Shown: positions 15,736-21,990 of the stretch, in pieces
Position numbering within the stretch: the first letter of the stretch is position 1
Layout: each line of letters begins with the position of its first letter
Assembly (NCBI GenBank): GCA_949743895.1
Contig: CATJUX010000100.1
Location: 1 to 21,990 of the forward strand
Reading direction: 5' to 3'
Length of the DNA: 21,990 bases
Source of the DNA: JANFXS01 sp022791155
GTDB taxonomy: Bacteria > Bacillota > Clostridia > Lachnospirales > Anaerotignaceae
The notes under the pieces: generated by a model
The model's database searches: none
Told to the model about the DNA's origin: nothing
Seen by the model: only the letters and a program-made list of their open reading frames with translations
Position numbers and translations under genes: made by a program

Positions 15736-15836
15736 AAAAATTCCCCCTCAAAAAGCGGAAGTGATGGTTTGATGTGTTCCTTTTTCCAAAAAAAGACACT
15801 ACTTTTATAATATGCTGCCATAAAAACATAAATTAC

Positions 15837-15848
15837 AAACCGCGGTTT
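15837..15848. promoter_or_regulatory. 12-bp perfect palindrome in the divergent yqfC/lipoprotein region
   Basis: AAACCGCGGTTT is fully self-complementary and sits in the 247-nt gap between two divergent genes. It has the form of a dimeric repressor operator. There is no T-tract, so a terminator is unlikely. Confidence 0.3.
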
Positions 15849-15895
15849 TCAAAGAATTGATTTTTCAGAGAAATATAAGATTTGTGTCATATTTT

Positions 15896-15945
15896 GTTGC
15901 GTTTCGCAACATGCGATTGAAGAAAGGCACGATTTGTATTATATT
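15896..15945 (+). promoter_or_regulatory. Promoter with upstream dyad for the repeat lipoprotein
   Basis: TTGAAG at 15917-15922, a 17-nt spacer and TATATT at 15940-15945 form a sigma-A-like promoter 38 nt before the ATG. Directly upstream a perfect dyad, GTTGCG-TTT-CGCAAC (15896-15910), could be an activator or repressor site. Confidence 0.5.
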
Positions 15946-15982
15946 AAATCCACACTATAAAACATAAAAAAGGAGCGGTGTT

Positions 15983-17044
15983 ATGAAACAGAAAGGTTTT
16001 TCAAAGTTGATTGCGGCAATTTTGGTTTTTTGTGTTTTGCTTTCTGGCTGTGGCTGCAAGCATGAATATGACAATGGAAGCGTCACAAAAGAACCAACAT
16101 GTGTTGAAACAGGCGTGAAAACGTTCACTTGCAGTTTGTGCGGCGAAGCATATGACGAGGAAATTCCATTGGCAAAGCATGAATATGCTTCAGAAATCAC
16201 ATTGGAGCCAACATATGACGAAAAAGGCGTTTTGACATACACATGCAGCGCATGTGGCGATTCATACACAGAGGACATACCTGTGAAGGAAAGAACAGTT
16301 GTTGTGACAGTCACAAACAAAACAAACATTCCAAGTGACATTGAACGCGGAACTTTTTCAGACAGAAGCGAATTTGAAATTCTTGTTGAAAACACAACTG
16401 ATGAAAATGTGCGCGGCGTTTCAGGAGTCTTGACAATATCAGACCTGTTTGGTGAGGAGATAATGAAAATAAGATGTGATTTGACAGGACAAATGATGCC
16501 GGCCGGCGGGACAGTCACATTCAGCGGCATAGGAGTTGACATAAACGAGTTCATGAGCGAAGACCAAAAGTTGTATAACGAAAGCTTCAGCGACTTGAAA
16601 TTTGATTACAGCGTCAACAAAATTGTATACGAAAACAGCGATTTGAACAGCTTCACTGGCGTTGAAGTTTCAGAAAATGCCCCAGCGGTTATAACGGTGA
16701 CAGACAAAGTCAGCGTTCCGGCCAATTTCTACAACGGAACATATTCGCCGCGCGTGAACTTCACATTCAATGTTGAAAACAAAACCGAAAAGGACATAAA
16801 GGGAATACAAGGCACTCTCACTGTTTTTGATCTGTTTGGCGATGAAATCATGAAAATACAAAACGACTTCACCGGAAAGACAGTCCCCGCAAATTCGGCA
16901 GTTGTGTTTGACAACCTTGGAATTGAGATCAATCAGTTCATGCCGGAACATAAGGATCTCTATAACGAGGATTTTGCGGATCTATATTTTTCATACAAAA
17001 CATCGAGCATTGTTTATGAAGATGGTTCTTCTGAAAATTTTTGA
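15983..17044 (+). CDS. Lipoprotein with two Cys-rich modules and two long internal repeats
   Basis: Function unknown. The 353-residue protein has a lipoprotein signal with lipobox LLSGC (Cys23), followed by two short modules of about 35 residues (27-61 and 66-100). Each starts HEY and ends with C-x2-C-G-x-x-Y-x-E-x-IP; the second module lacks the first Cys (PTY instead of PTC). Such modules are common in clostridial surface proteins. Two related repeats of about 112 residues follow (about 106-217 and 236-347), sharing GT(F/Y)S...(F)...VEN-T, TL(T)..DLFG(E/D)EIMKI, (F/L)TG, and LYNE(S/D)F(S/A)DL. The ATG follows AGGAG by 7 nt. It is a single gene between a clear promoter and a strong terminator. 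Confidence 0.88.
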   Translation: MKQKGFSKLIAAILVFCVLLSGCGCKHEYDNGSVTKEPTCVETGVKTFTCSLCGEAYDEEIPLAKHEYASEITLEPTYDEKGVLTYTCSACGDSYTEDIPVKERTVVVTVTNKTNIPSDIERGTFSDRSEFEILVENTTDENVRGVSGVLTISDLFGEEIMKIRCDLTGQMMPAGGTVTFSGIGVDINEFMSEDQKLYNESFSDLKFDYSVNKIVYENSDLNSFTGVEVSENAPAVITVTDKVSVPANFYNGTYSPRVNFTFNVENKTEKDIKGIQGTLTVFDLFGDEIMKIQNDFTGKTVPANSAVVFDNLGIEINQFMPEHKDLYNEDFADLYFSYKTSSIVYEDGSSENF

Positions 17045-17083
17045 CAGTGTGCTGAATTTTGAACAATCTGTTTGAGCAAAACA

Positions 17084-17128
17084 AAAAAGCAAGACAGCGG
17101 CCGGCGTGAAGCGGCTGTCTTGCTTTTT
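17084..17128. terminator. Bidirectional terminator between the lipoprotein and LRR genes
   Basis: AAAAAGCAAGACAGC (17084-17098) and GCTGTCTTGCTTTTT (17114-17128) are perfectly complementary over 15 bp around a 15-nt loop. The A-tract on one side and T-tract on the other make it work for both convergent genes. Confidence 0.93.
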
Positions 17129-17153
17129 GAATTTTTTGAAGAGGCCAATTGTG

Positions 17154-18644
17154 CTAAAGCTCAAACCTTTTTGATATGGAGCCATAGTTTTTGTGTTTAT
17201 AATTCAGCAAATAACCTGTGCAACGGCCACTGCGTTGGCTTGAGGCTTCAACAAAGTTTTCAATGTTTTTTTCTGATATGAAGCCCATGTCGCCCATGAA
17301 GCCCAAAGTTTCAATGTCGTCGTTTGAAATTGCTTTTTCAACAATTTCTTTTTCGTGTTTCGACAGATATTTTTCATAGGCCTCACGGCTGTCTTTTGAA
17401 AGTTTTGCTGCATATTTCAGACGGTATAGCGCCATGTTTGTTTTGCACACGTTTTTTTTCAGTTTTTTGAAAAGCCCGTCATAGGCATTCCAGTCCATTG
17501 TTTTGTCAACTTTTTTGGCAAAGCGCACAGCACATGCTTCCGGCGCAATATAGAGATAGGGCACGCGAAGCCCTTTGACAACAAGCTCAAAGGCTTCAAT
17601 GCTGTTGCATTCATAAAACATGTTGAGGCTGAAATTTTCAAGGCTTTTCGGAATCACAACAGTTTTGAGATTTCCGCACATCTCAAACGAGCGTTCCTCC
17701 ATTGAAACAAGCTTGCTTCCAAACTCAATTTTTTCAGTTTCACTGCAAACAGAAAAAGCGCCGCGGCCAACAGTTTTGATTGTTGGCGGCAAACAAAATT
17801 TTTTGACACGGCGGCAGCGTGAAAAAGCAAAATTGCCTATCCGCTCAACGCCATGGGGAATTTCAATGAACTCTATGCCGCGGCATTTTCCAAATGTCCA
17901 GTCTGCAATTTCTTTTATGCCCTTGTGCATTTTGACGCTTTTCATTTCAATGCAGCCAAGAAAAACGCCCTCTTTGAGTTTTCTCAGGCTTTTTGGAAGC
18001 TCCACAGCTGTCAGTTTTTTGCATTCCCTGAACGCCCAGCTTCCAATTGTTTTGAGCCCTTCAGAAAATTCAATTTCTTCAAGGTTTCCACATGCCTCAA
18101 AGCACTGGCTTCCAATTTCCTCCACGGAAGGTGAAAAAACGGCTTTTCTCAGCTTTCCACAGACAGAAAAAGCGCTTTTGCCAATTTTTGTGATGCTGTT
18201 GTTGAAATCCACTTCACAAAGGTTTGTGCAAAATGAAAAGGCTGTGTCGCCAATTTTCTTTTTTCCGCCGCCGAAGTCAATTTCTGTCATGGCTGTGCAC
18301 CATGAAAATGACTTGTCGCCAATCTCCTTCAGGCTTGAGGGAAACGCAACTTTTTTCAGCGCACTGCACCCCAAAAAGGCGCCTTCTCCAATTTTTGAAA
18401 GTCCCTCGCCAAACTCAATTTCTTCAAGCTTTTCGCATTTCGAAAAAGCAAAGTTTTCTATGTGTTCAACACTTTGGGGAATGACGGCTTTTTTGATTTC
18501 ATTGTGTTCACAAAATGCGTTCGCGCCGATCTTCACAACTTTGACGCCGTCAAATTCCGCCGGAACAGCCATTTTTTCTTCAGAAATGCCCTCAAAGCCT
18601 GTCACGGTCAAACCGTTTTTTCCATTGCAGAATATAAAACCCAT
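17154..18644 (-). CDS. Cytoplasmic BspA-type leucine-rich-repeat protein with helical C-terminal domain
   Basis: A 496-residue protein with no signal peptide, membrane helix or sorting signal. Residues about 36-357 form 14 uninterrupted repeats of exactly 23 residues of the LRR_5/BspA type (pattern: hydrophobic-x-x-IG-x-x-AF-x-x-C-x-x-L-x-x-(I/V)-x-(F/L)-P-x-(S/G)). A helical region of about 110 residues follows (KLSKDSREAYEKYLSKHEKEIVEKA... in part), with an ankyrin-like ending GYLLNYKHKNYG. From memory, LRR proteins with this tail are common in Lachnospiraceae near MoxR/VWA genes. The ATG lies 4 nt after the AAA gene stop, with AGGGA 7 nt upstream. It is probably the recognition or scaffold subunit of the three-gene module; that role is inferred. 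Confidence 0.88.
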   Translation of the reverse strand: MGFIFCNGKNGLTVTGFEGISEEKMAVPAEFDGVKVVKIGANAFCEHNEIKKAVIPQSVEHIENFAFSKCEKLEEIEFGEGLSKIGEGAFLGCSALKKVAFPSSLKEIGDKSFSWCTAMTEIDFGGGKKKIGDTAFSFCTNLCEVDFNNSITKIGKSAFSVCGKLRKAVFSPSVEEIGSQCFEACGNLEEIEFSEGLKTIGSWAFRECKKLTAVELPKSLRKLKEGVFLGCIEMKSVKMHKGIKEIADWTFGKCRGIEFIEIPHGVERIGNFAFSRCRRVKKFCLPPTIKTVGRGAFSVCSETEKIEFGSKLVSMEERSFEMCGNLKTVVIPKSLENFSLNMFYECNSIEAFELVVKGLRVPYLYIAPEACAVRFAKKVDKTMDWNAYDGLFKKLKKNVCKTNMALYRLKYAAKLSKDSREAYEKYLSKHEKEIVEKAISNDDIETLGFMGDMGFISEKNIENFVEASSQRSGRCTGYLLNYKHKNYGSISKRFEL

Positions 18645-18648
18645 TTCA

Positions 18649-20178
18649 TCATCCCTGTTTAATGCTTTCTATGATTGATATTTCCTTCATAATGTCGTTT
18701 TGTCTTTCGTAAAAGAGCATGTCTTTGTTGTTTTCAAAATATTTTTCTGCGCCATATTTTGATATGAATTTTGCGCAATAATAGTTTGATGTCATTTCTG
18801 TCACGAGCAAAAGCATTTCTTGTCCTTTTCCAAAGGCTTCCTCAACAAAAGCAAACATGTTGTCAATTTGGCCTTTTGTGCGTTCAATGCCTTTTTCAAA
18901 AACTTTAACTTCTATGTCAAAATCTTTTTTGATTATGTCAAATCCGTCTTTTCTGTCGTTGACGCCTTTTTGAACAAGCATCAGATAATATTCTTCAATT
19001 GTGACCATTGTGCGGCGCAAAACAGCTTCTTTTTCTCTTGAAATGAGAGATTTGTTGTGTTTCAGGTTATAATCTTCTTCTCTTTCTGTCAAAATTTCTT
19101 TCAGCCTTTGCGTCATGACGCGTTTTTCGGTTTTGCTGTTGGCAAATGTTTTGAGCCCTTTGAAAATTTTGTGAAGCTCTGTGATATATTCTTCTGTTTG
19201 TATGTCCTCTTTCATTTTGTCGGCCACTGCGCCGGTCAAAAGCCCAATGAGCACAACTTTTTCATCAAACCTTGCATCGGCGGCGCGCTGTTTGACCTCG
19301 TCGGTATATTTCCCTTCGAGAATGTCAATGACTTTGTAATCGGATTTATATTTGTTGTAGAGATCATAATAGACCGAAAAATCCTTTGCAATTGCCTTGT
19401 GCTGAACATATTGGGCGCACAGCCCCTCGTTCACTTCGATCCCCAGTTCTTCATAAAGCGTTATCATCTCGGAAAGATCTTCCCAGCCTCTTGCCGTGAC
19501 GAATATTTTGCCGTCGACAGTGCTTTCAACGCTATAGAAATTGTTTTTCTTTATCTCAAGATATGTCACAACAGCGCCGTGAATGCCTTTCATGAGGGCA
19601 TATTCCTTCCAAACGTCAAAATCGGGCTCCACTTCTATCTTTTTGACACGATCCAATGTGACTATGTCAAATTCGCGCACAGATTTGTTATATTCAGGGG
19701 GATTGCCTGCTGTGACTATGACCCAGCCATCGGGGATTCTGTTGTTGCCAAATGTTTTATATTGCAAAAACTGAAGCATGGCCGGCGACAATGTTTCGGA
19801 TATGCAGTTTATTTCGTCAAGAAAGAGTATGCCTTCTTTGACTCCTGTTTCTTCCATATATTCATATATTGATGAAACAATTTCACTCATTGTATATTCT
19901 GAAACGGAATATTCTTTCCCGTCATATGTCTTTTTTTCGATGTAGGGAAGGCCAATGGCGCTTTGGCGCGTGTGATGTGTCATTGAATATGCCACAATTC
20001 CAATGTTGAGTTTTTGAGCCACTTGTTCCATGATTGCCGTTTTTCCAATCCCTGGCGCGCCTATTATCAAAAGCGGCCTTTGCCTCACAACGGGAATTCT
20101 ATATTCTCCATATTTGCTTTTTGTGAGATATGCTCTCACTGAATTTTCAACTTCTGTGAATGCTTCTTTTATGTTCAT
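18649..20178 (-). CDS. MoxR-like AAA+ ATPase with extended C-terminal region
   Basis: A 509-residue AAA+ ATPase. Walker A GAPGIGKT is at 40-47, Walker B ILFLDE at 117-122, sensor-1 Asn159 in TAGNPPEYN, and a candidate arginine finger R177 in VTLDRVKK. This MoxR-style core (about 1-270) is followed by roughly 240 mainly helical, charged residues of unknown function. The ATG at 20178 is chosen for its GGAGG site 7 nt upstream and the 4-nt overlap with the VWA gene stop; an in-frame start at 20229 lies inside the VWA gene. MoxR ATPases with VWA partners remodel or metallate target proteins in known cases (RavA-ViaA, NorQ-NorD, CbbQ-CbbO). The target here is unknown. Confidence 0.9.
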   Translation of the reverse strand: MNIKEAFTEVENSVRAYLTKSKYGEYRIPVVRQRPLLIIGAPGIGKTAIMEQVAQKLNIGIVAYSMTHHTRQSAIGLPYIEKKTYDGKEYSVSEYTMSEIVSSIYEYMEETGVKEGILFLDEINCISETLSPAMLQFLQYKTFGNNRIPDGWVIVTAGNPPEYNKSVREFDIVTLDRVKKIEVEPDFDVWKEYALMKGIHGAVVTYLEIKKNNFYSVESTVDGKIFVTARGWEDLSEMITLYEELGIEVNEGLCAQYVQHKAIAKDFSVYYDLYNKYKSDYKVIDILEGKYTDEVKQRAADARFDEKVVLIGLLTGAVADKMKEDIQTEEYITELHKIFKGLKTFANSKTEKRVMTQRLKEILTEREEDYNLKHNKSLISREKEAVLRRTMVTIEEYYLMLVQKGVNDRKDGFDIIKKDFDIEVKVFEKGIERTKGQIDNMFAFVEEAFGKGQEMLLLVTEMTSNYYCAKFISKYGAEKYFENNKDMLFYERQNDIMKEISIIESIKQG

Positions 20179-21530
20179 TTCAAATCCTCCGCAAGCTGAT
20201 CTTCTTCCAAAACAAGTTTTATTGCCCAAACTGGCGTTTTTGGCCGTTCTGCATCATAGCCAAGGTATATAAACGCGGCCTCAAACGGCGGCTTTTTTTC
20301 AGGATATGTTCCATAGCCGTCAGTGAAATATATGAGCCCCTTAAATTTTTTGAACTCTTTTGCTTCAATGAGTTCTTCAACTCTTTTGAAAACCGGCCTG
20401 AAATCGGTGCCGCCAAACCCCTTCAGTTTCATGTTATGCATATATTTTTCAAATTCGTCTTTGTTTGTCACAACAACTTCTTCCTGCATTTCGCTGTCAC
20501 ACTGGATTATGCGAAGATTTATCTTTTTGAAAAAACTTTCTTCCATCATGAGAATTGAATATGTTTTGTCAAGAAACCTCTGCACAAGCTCTCCTTTGAC
20601 GCTTCCGGAAGTGTCAATTGCCACAACAAAGTCACAAATTTTTTCAGTGTCCTTATATTCAAGGGGTTCCACAAGAGGCATGTTGCCATATTTTTCAAGG
20701 CCATATGTATAGTATATGTAGTCAAATTCCTCATCGTTTATTATGAGATCCTCGCCACGCACCGAAAAACGGCGCAAAAACTGACGATAGTCATATTTGT
20801 CTCTGTTGAGCGCTTTCAGGTTTTGGCTCATGTCGCCTGTGCCAACTGTGTCTTTTGAAAGCGTTTCAAGGTCAACATCAAGCATTTTGCTTATCTCTTC
20901 CCATTCTTTCAAAAGCGTTTCAGGGTCAACTTTCTGCTGGCGTTCATCAGTGTTTTCGGGCTTTTCGCCGTTTTCGCTGTCGGGCCACCACAGTTCGTGG
21001 TTGTCCCTTTGGAAATAGCCTTTTATTTTTTCGGTTTCTTCTGATGTATAGTTTTTGTCAATGAAATGTTTGTATATTCTTTCTGCTGTGAAAGGCTTGA
21101 TGTCTTTTTTCAAAAGATGAAGCATTTTACTTTGATATTGGGTTTTTCCACATTTTATGCATTTAGCGTTCAAGCTGTTGAGTATGTTTTCAACTGCTAT
21201 ATCAGCCGAAATGTTCCACAGCTCTTTGTTCACTTCCGGCGAGACAAACATATGCCGGAAAATGCAGTGAAGAACTGTGTGAAGATATGCTCTGTTCAGC
21301 GCTTCCTGTTCGTTTTTATATTCCGCAAGAACATATGGACTGCAAAAATAGAGACGCTGTCCGTCTGTGGCAAGCTGAAAAATCATGTCATCATTCAGCA
21401 AGTCAAGCCGTCCTATGGCGGTGTCAAGAAATCTGAAATCGAGCAAAAGCCGGCTTTTCACAGCGCTGAGTATGTCTTTGGCAACGCTGTCTGTGCGGCG
21501 TTTAATTTCGGCAACATCAAAATCTGCCAT
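20175..21530 (-). CDS. VWA domain protein with DUF2201-type metallopeptidase-like N-terminus
   Basis: A 451-residue cytoplasmic protein. The N-terminal part has a metallopeptidase-like helix, HTVLHCIFRH (84-93), and the downstream motif LWNISADIAVENIL with D110, as in the DUF2201 N-terminal family, but Thr85 replaces the usual catalytic Glu. An acidic linker lies near 185-215. The C-terminal VWA domain has a complete metal-ion-dependent adhesion site: DTSGS (306-310), Thr375 in GGTD and Asp404 in FTDG. It starts at ATG 21530 after GAGGTGA. It is the first gene of the VWA-AAA-LRR unit and overlaps the ATPase gene by 4 nt, implying an obligate pair. VWA proteins in such pairs usually deliver the substrate to the AAA+ ring. 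Confidence 0.9.
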   Translation of the reverse strand: MADFDVAEIKRRTDSVAKDILSAVKSRLLLDFRFLDTAIGRLDLLNDDMIFQLATDGQRLYFCSPYVLAEYKNEQEALNRAYLHTVLHCIFRHMFVSPEVNKELWNISADIAVENILNSLNAKCIKCGKTQYQSKMLHLLKKDIKPFTAERIYKHFIDKNYTSEETEKIKGYFQRDNHELWWPDSENGEKPENTDERQQKVDPETLLKEWEEISKMLDVDLETLSKDTVGTGDMSQNLKALNRDKYDYRQFLRRFSVRGEDLIINDEEFDYIYYTYGLEKYGNMPLVEPLEYKDTEKICDFVVAIDTSGSVKGELVQRFLDKTYSILMMEESFFKKINLRIIQCDSEMQEEVVVTNKDEFEKYMHNMKLKGFGGTDFRPVFKRVEELIEAKEFKKFKGLIYFTDGYGTYPEKKPPFEAAFIYLGYDAERPKTPVWAIKLVLEEDQLAEDLK

Positions 21531-21548
21531 AAACTCACCTCACCATTA

Positions 21549-21554
21549 AGTATA
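21549..21554 (-). promoter_or_regulatory. Putative -10 element for the VWA-AAA-LRR unit
   Basis: On the minus strand TATACT is preceded by TGG, an extended -10, about 19 nt before the VWA start codon. The -35 position is poor (TATATG). The leader would be very short, about 12 nt, ending at the ribosome binding site. Confidence 0.35.
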
Positions 21555-21690
21555 CCATAAATTTTGATGAACATATATATTTTTTTGGTTTTCATTTCGT
21601 GGCGGTTTTGTTTCCAAAAGTATAATTTTTCAAATTTATGCCAAATATTCTTTTTAGTTTTTTGAAAAATTCTCATAACATTAAATATCA

Positions 21691-21860
21691 ACAAAGGCTG
21701 CAACTCGAACTGCCGACAAAAAGCGTGGCCAAGGAGGGAGGGTGTGGGAGGGCCGTTCGGCCTTCGCAACTATGAGATGTGCGAACCGGCTGAAAGTGCC
21801 GGCGGCCAAAGGCCGTTTTGCGTAAGCAAAATTCGAGAACCTGCTGTGCCCCTCCCACGG
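21691..21860. other. GC-rich array of contiguous hairpins (candidate structured RNA or repeat element)
   Basis: Five hairpins follow one another with no linker: GGCC-GTTC-GGCC (21751-21762); TTCGCA/TGCGAA with an 11-nt loop (21763-21785); CCGGC/GCCGG with a 7-nt loop (21786-21802); CGGCC-AAA-GGCCG (21803-21815); and TTTTGC-GTAA-GCAAAA (21816-21831), the last with a GNRA-type tetraloop. A long-range stem, GTGGGAG (21744-21750) with CTCCCAC (21852-21858), encloses the set. The base composition contrasts sharply with the A/T-rich flanks. Short Arg/Cys/Ser-rich open frames on the minus strand (such as 21688-21873) look spurious. Strand and function are undetermined. Confidence 0.6.
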
Positions 21861-21990
21861 TCTTAAATGCCATTTGGAAAGCTAAAATTGACCAGATAAT
21901 AACTACAAATAACGAAATTTGAAAACCTATAGGTTATGATGGAATGTCATTTATGTTTATTCTTTGAATCGATCAACGAACACTCACAAA
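21861..21990. other. A/T-rich end of window, no gene seen
   Basis: No open frame or ribosome binding site of note. A perfect 12-bp palindrome, AACCTATAGGTT, is at 21924-21935 and might be an operator for a gene beyond the edge. Confidence 0.3.

Noticed and set aside
17620..18678. Long plus-strand open frame (352 codons) opposite the LRR gene
   Set aside because: It is the shadow of the repeated LRR coding sequence; the minus frame has a ribosome binding site, a clear repeat family and operon context.
19057..19872. Plus-strand open frame (271 codons) opposite the AAA+ gene
   Set aside because: The opposite strand encodes complete AAA+ motifs; the plus-strand translation is Phe/Cys-rich with no domain.
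21688..21873. Small Arg/Cys/Ser-rich open frame over the right-end hairpins
   Set aside because: It is produced by the GC-rich palindromes, lacks a ribosome binding site and has no protein-like composition.

Overview
The window reads as a chromosomal segment of an endospore-lineage Firmicute, most likely a clostridium (Lachnospiraceae or Oscillospiraceae-like). The main evidence is the sporulation pair yqfC-yqfD inside the classic yqfC-yqfD-phoH-pgpH-ybeY-cdd-era-recO housekeeping order, the birA/coaX/dusB neighbourhood, strong AGGAGG-type ribosome binding sites, frequent TTG starts and moderately low G+C. There are no rRNA or tRNA genes, no transposase and no CRISPR array. The only mobile-type gene is the tail of an Rpn/PD-(D/E)XK-like gene at the left edge.

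Layout, left to right. Positions 1-173: C-terminal tail of an Rpn-like gene carrying an in-frame 12-bp repeat. Positions 174-1133: noncoding, with a terminator-like inverted repeat, a good sigma-A promoter at 627-655 and a hairpin-dense stretch leading into argF. Positions 1134-6029 (+): argF-birA-DUF6145-coaX1-coaX2-dusB, tightly packed with overlaps, covering arginine synthesis, biotin attachment, CoA synthesis and tRNA modification. The type III pantothenate kinase gene is duplicated in tandem. Positions 6243-6653 (+): a HIT-family gene with its own promoter and terminator.

Positions 6783-15735 (-): a ten-gene housekeeping/sporulation cluster, transcribed yqfC, yqfD, phoH, pgpH, ybeY, DUF3048 lipoprotein, cdd, family-4 uracil-DNA glycosylase, era, recO. 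The order is canonical except that dgkA is absent, a DUF3048 lipoprotein lies between ybeY and cdd, and a uracil-DNA glycosylase lies between cdd and era. Positions 15983-17044 (+): a lipoprotein with two Cys-rich modules and two long internal repeats, divergent from yqfC.

Positions 17154-21530 (-): a three-gene unit made of a VWA/DUF2201-type protein, a MoxR-like AAA+ ATPase with a long extra C-terminal region, and a cytoplasmic 14-repeat BspA-type LRR protein. The first two genes overlap by 4 nt and the third starts 4 nt after the second. It resembles the RavA-ViaA/NorQ-NorD/CbbQ-CbbO logic (AAA+ motor plus VWA adaptor) with a putative LRR recognition subunit. It is the best candidate here for a poorly described system. 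Positions 21531-21990: noncoding, with a compact GC-rich array of five back-to-back hairpins enclosed by a long-range stem. Its core resembles part of the hairpin region upstream of argF, so the two may be copies of one dispersed structured repeat.
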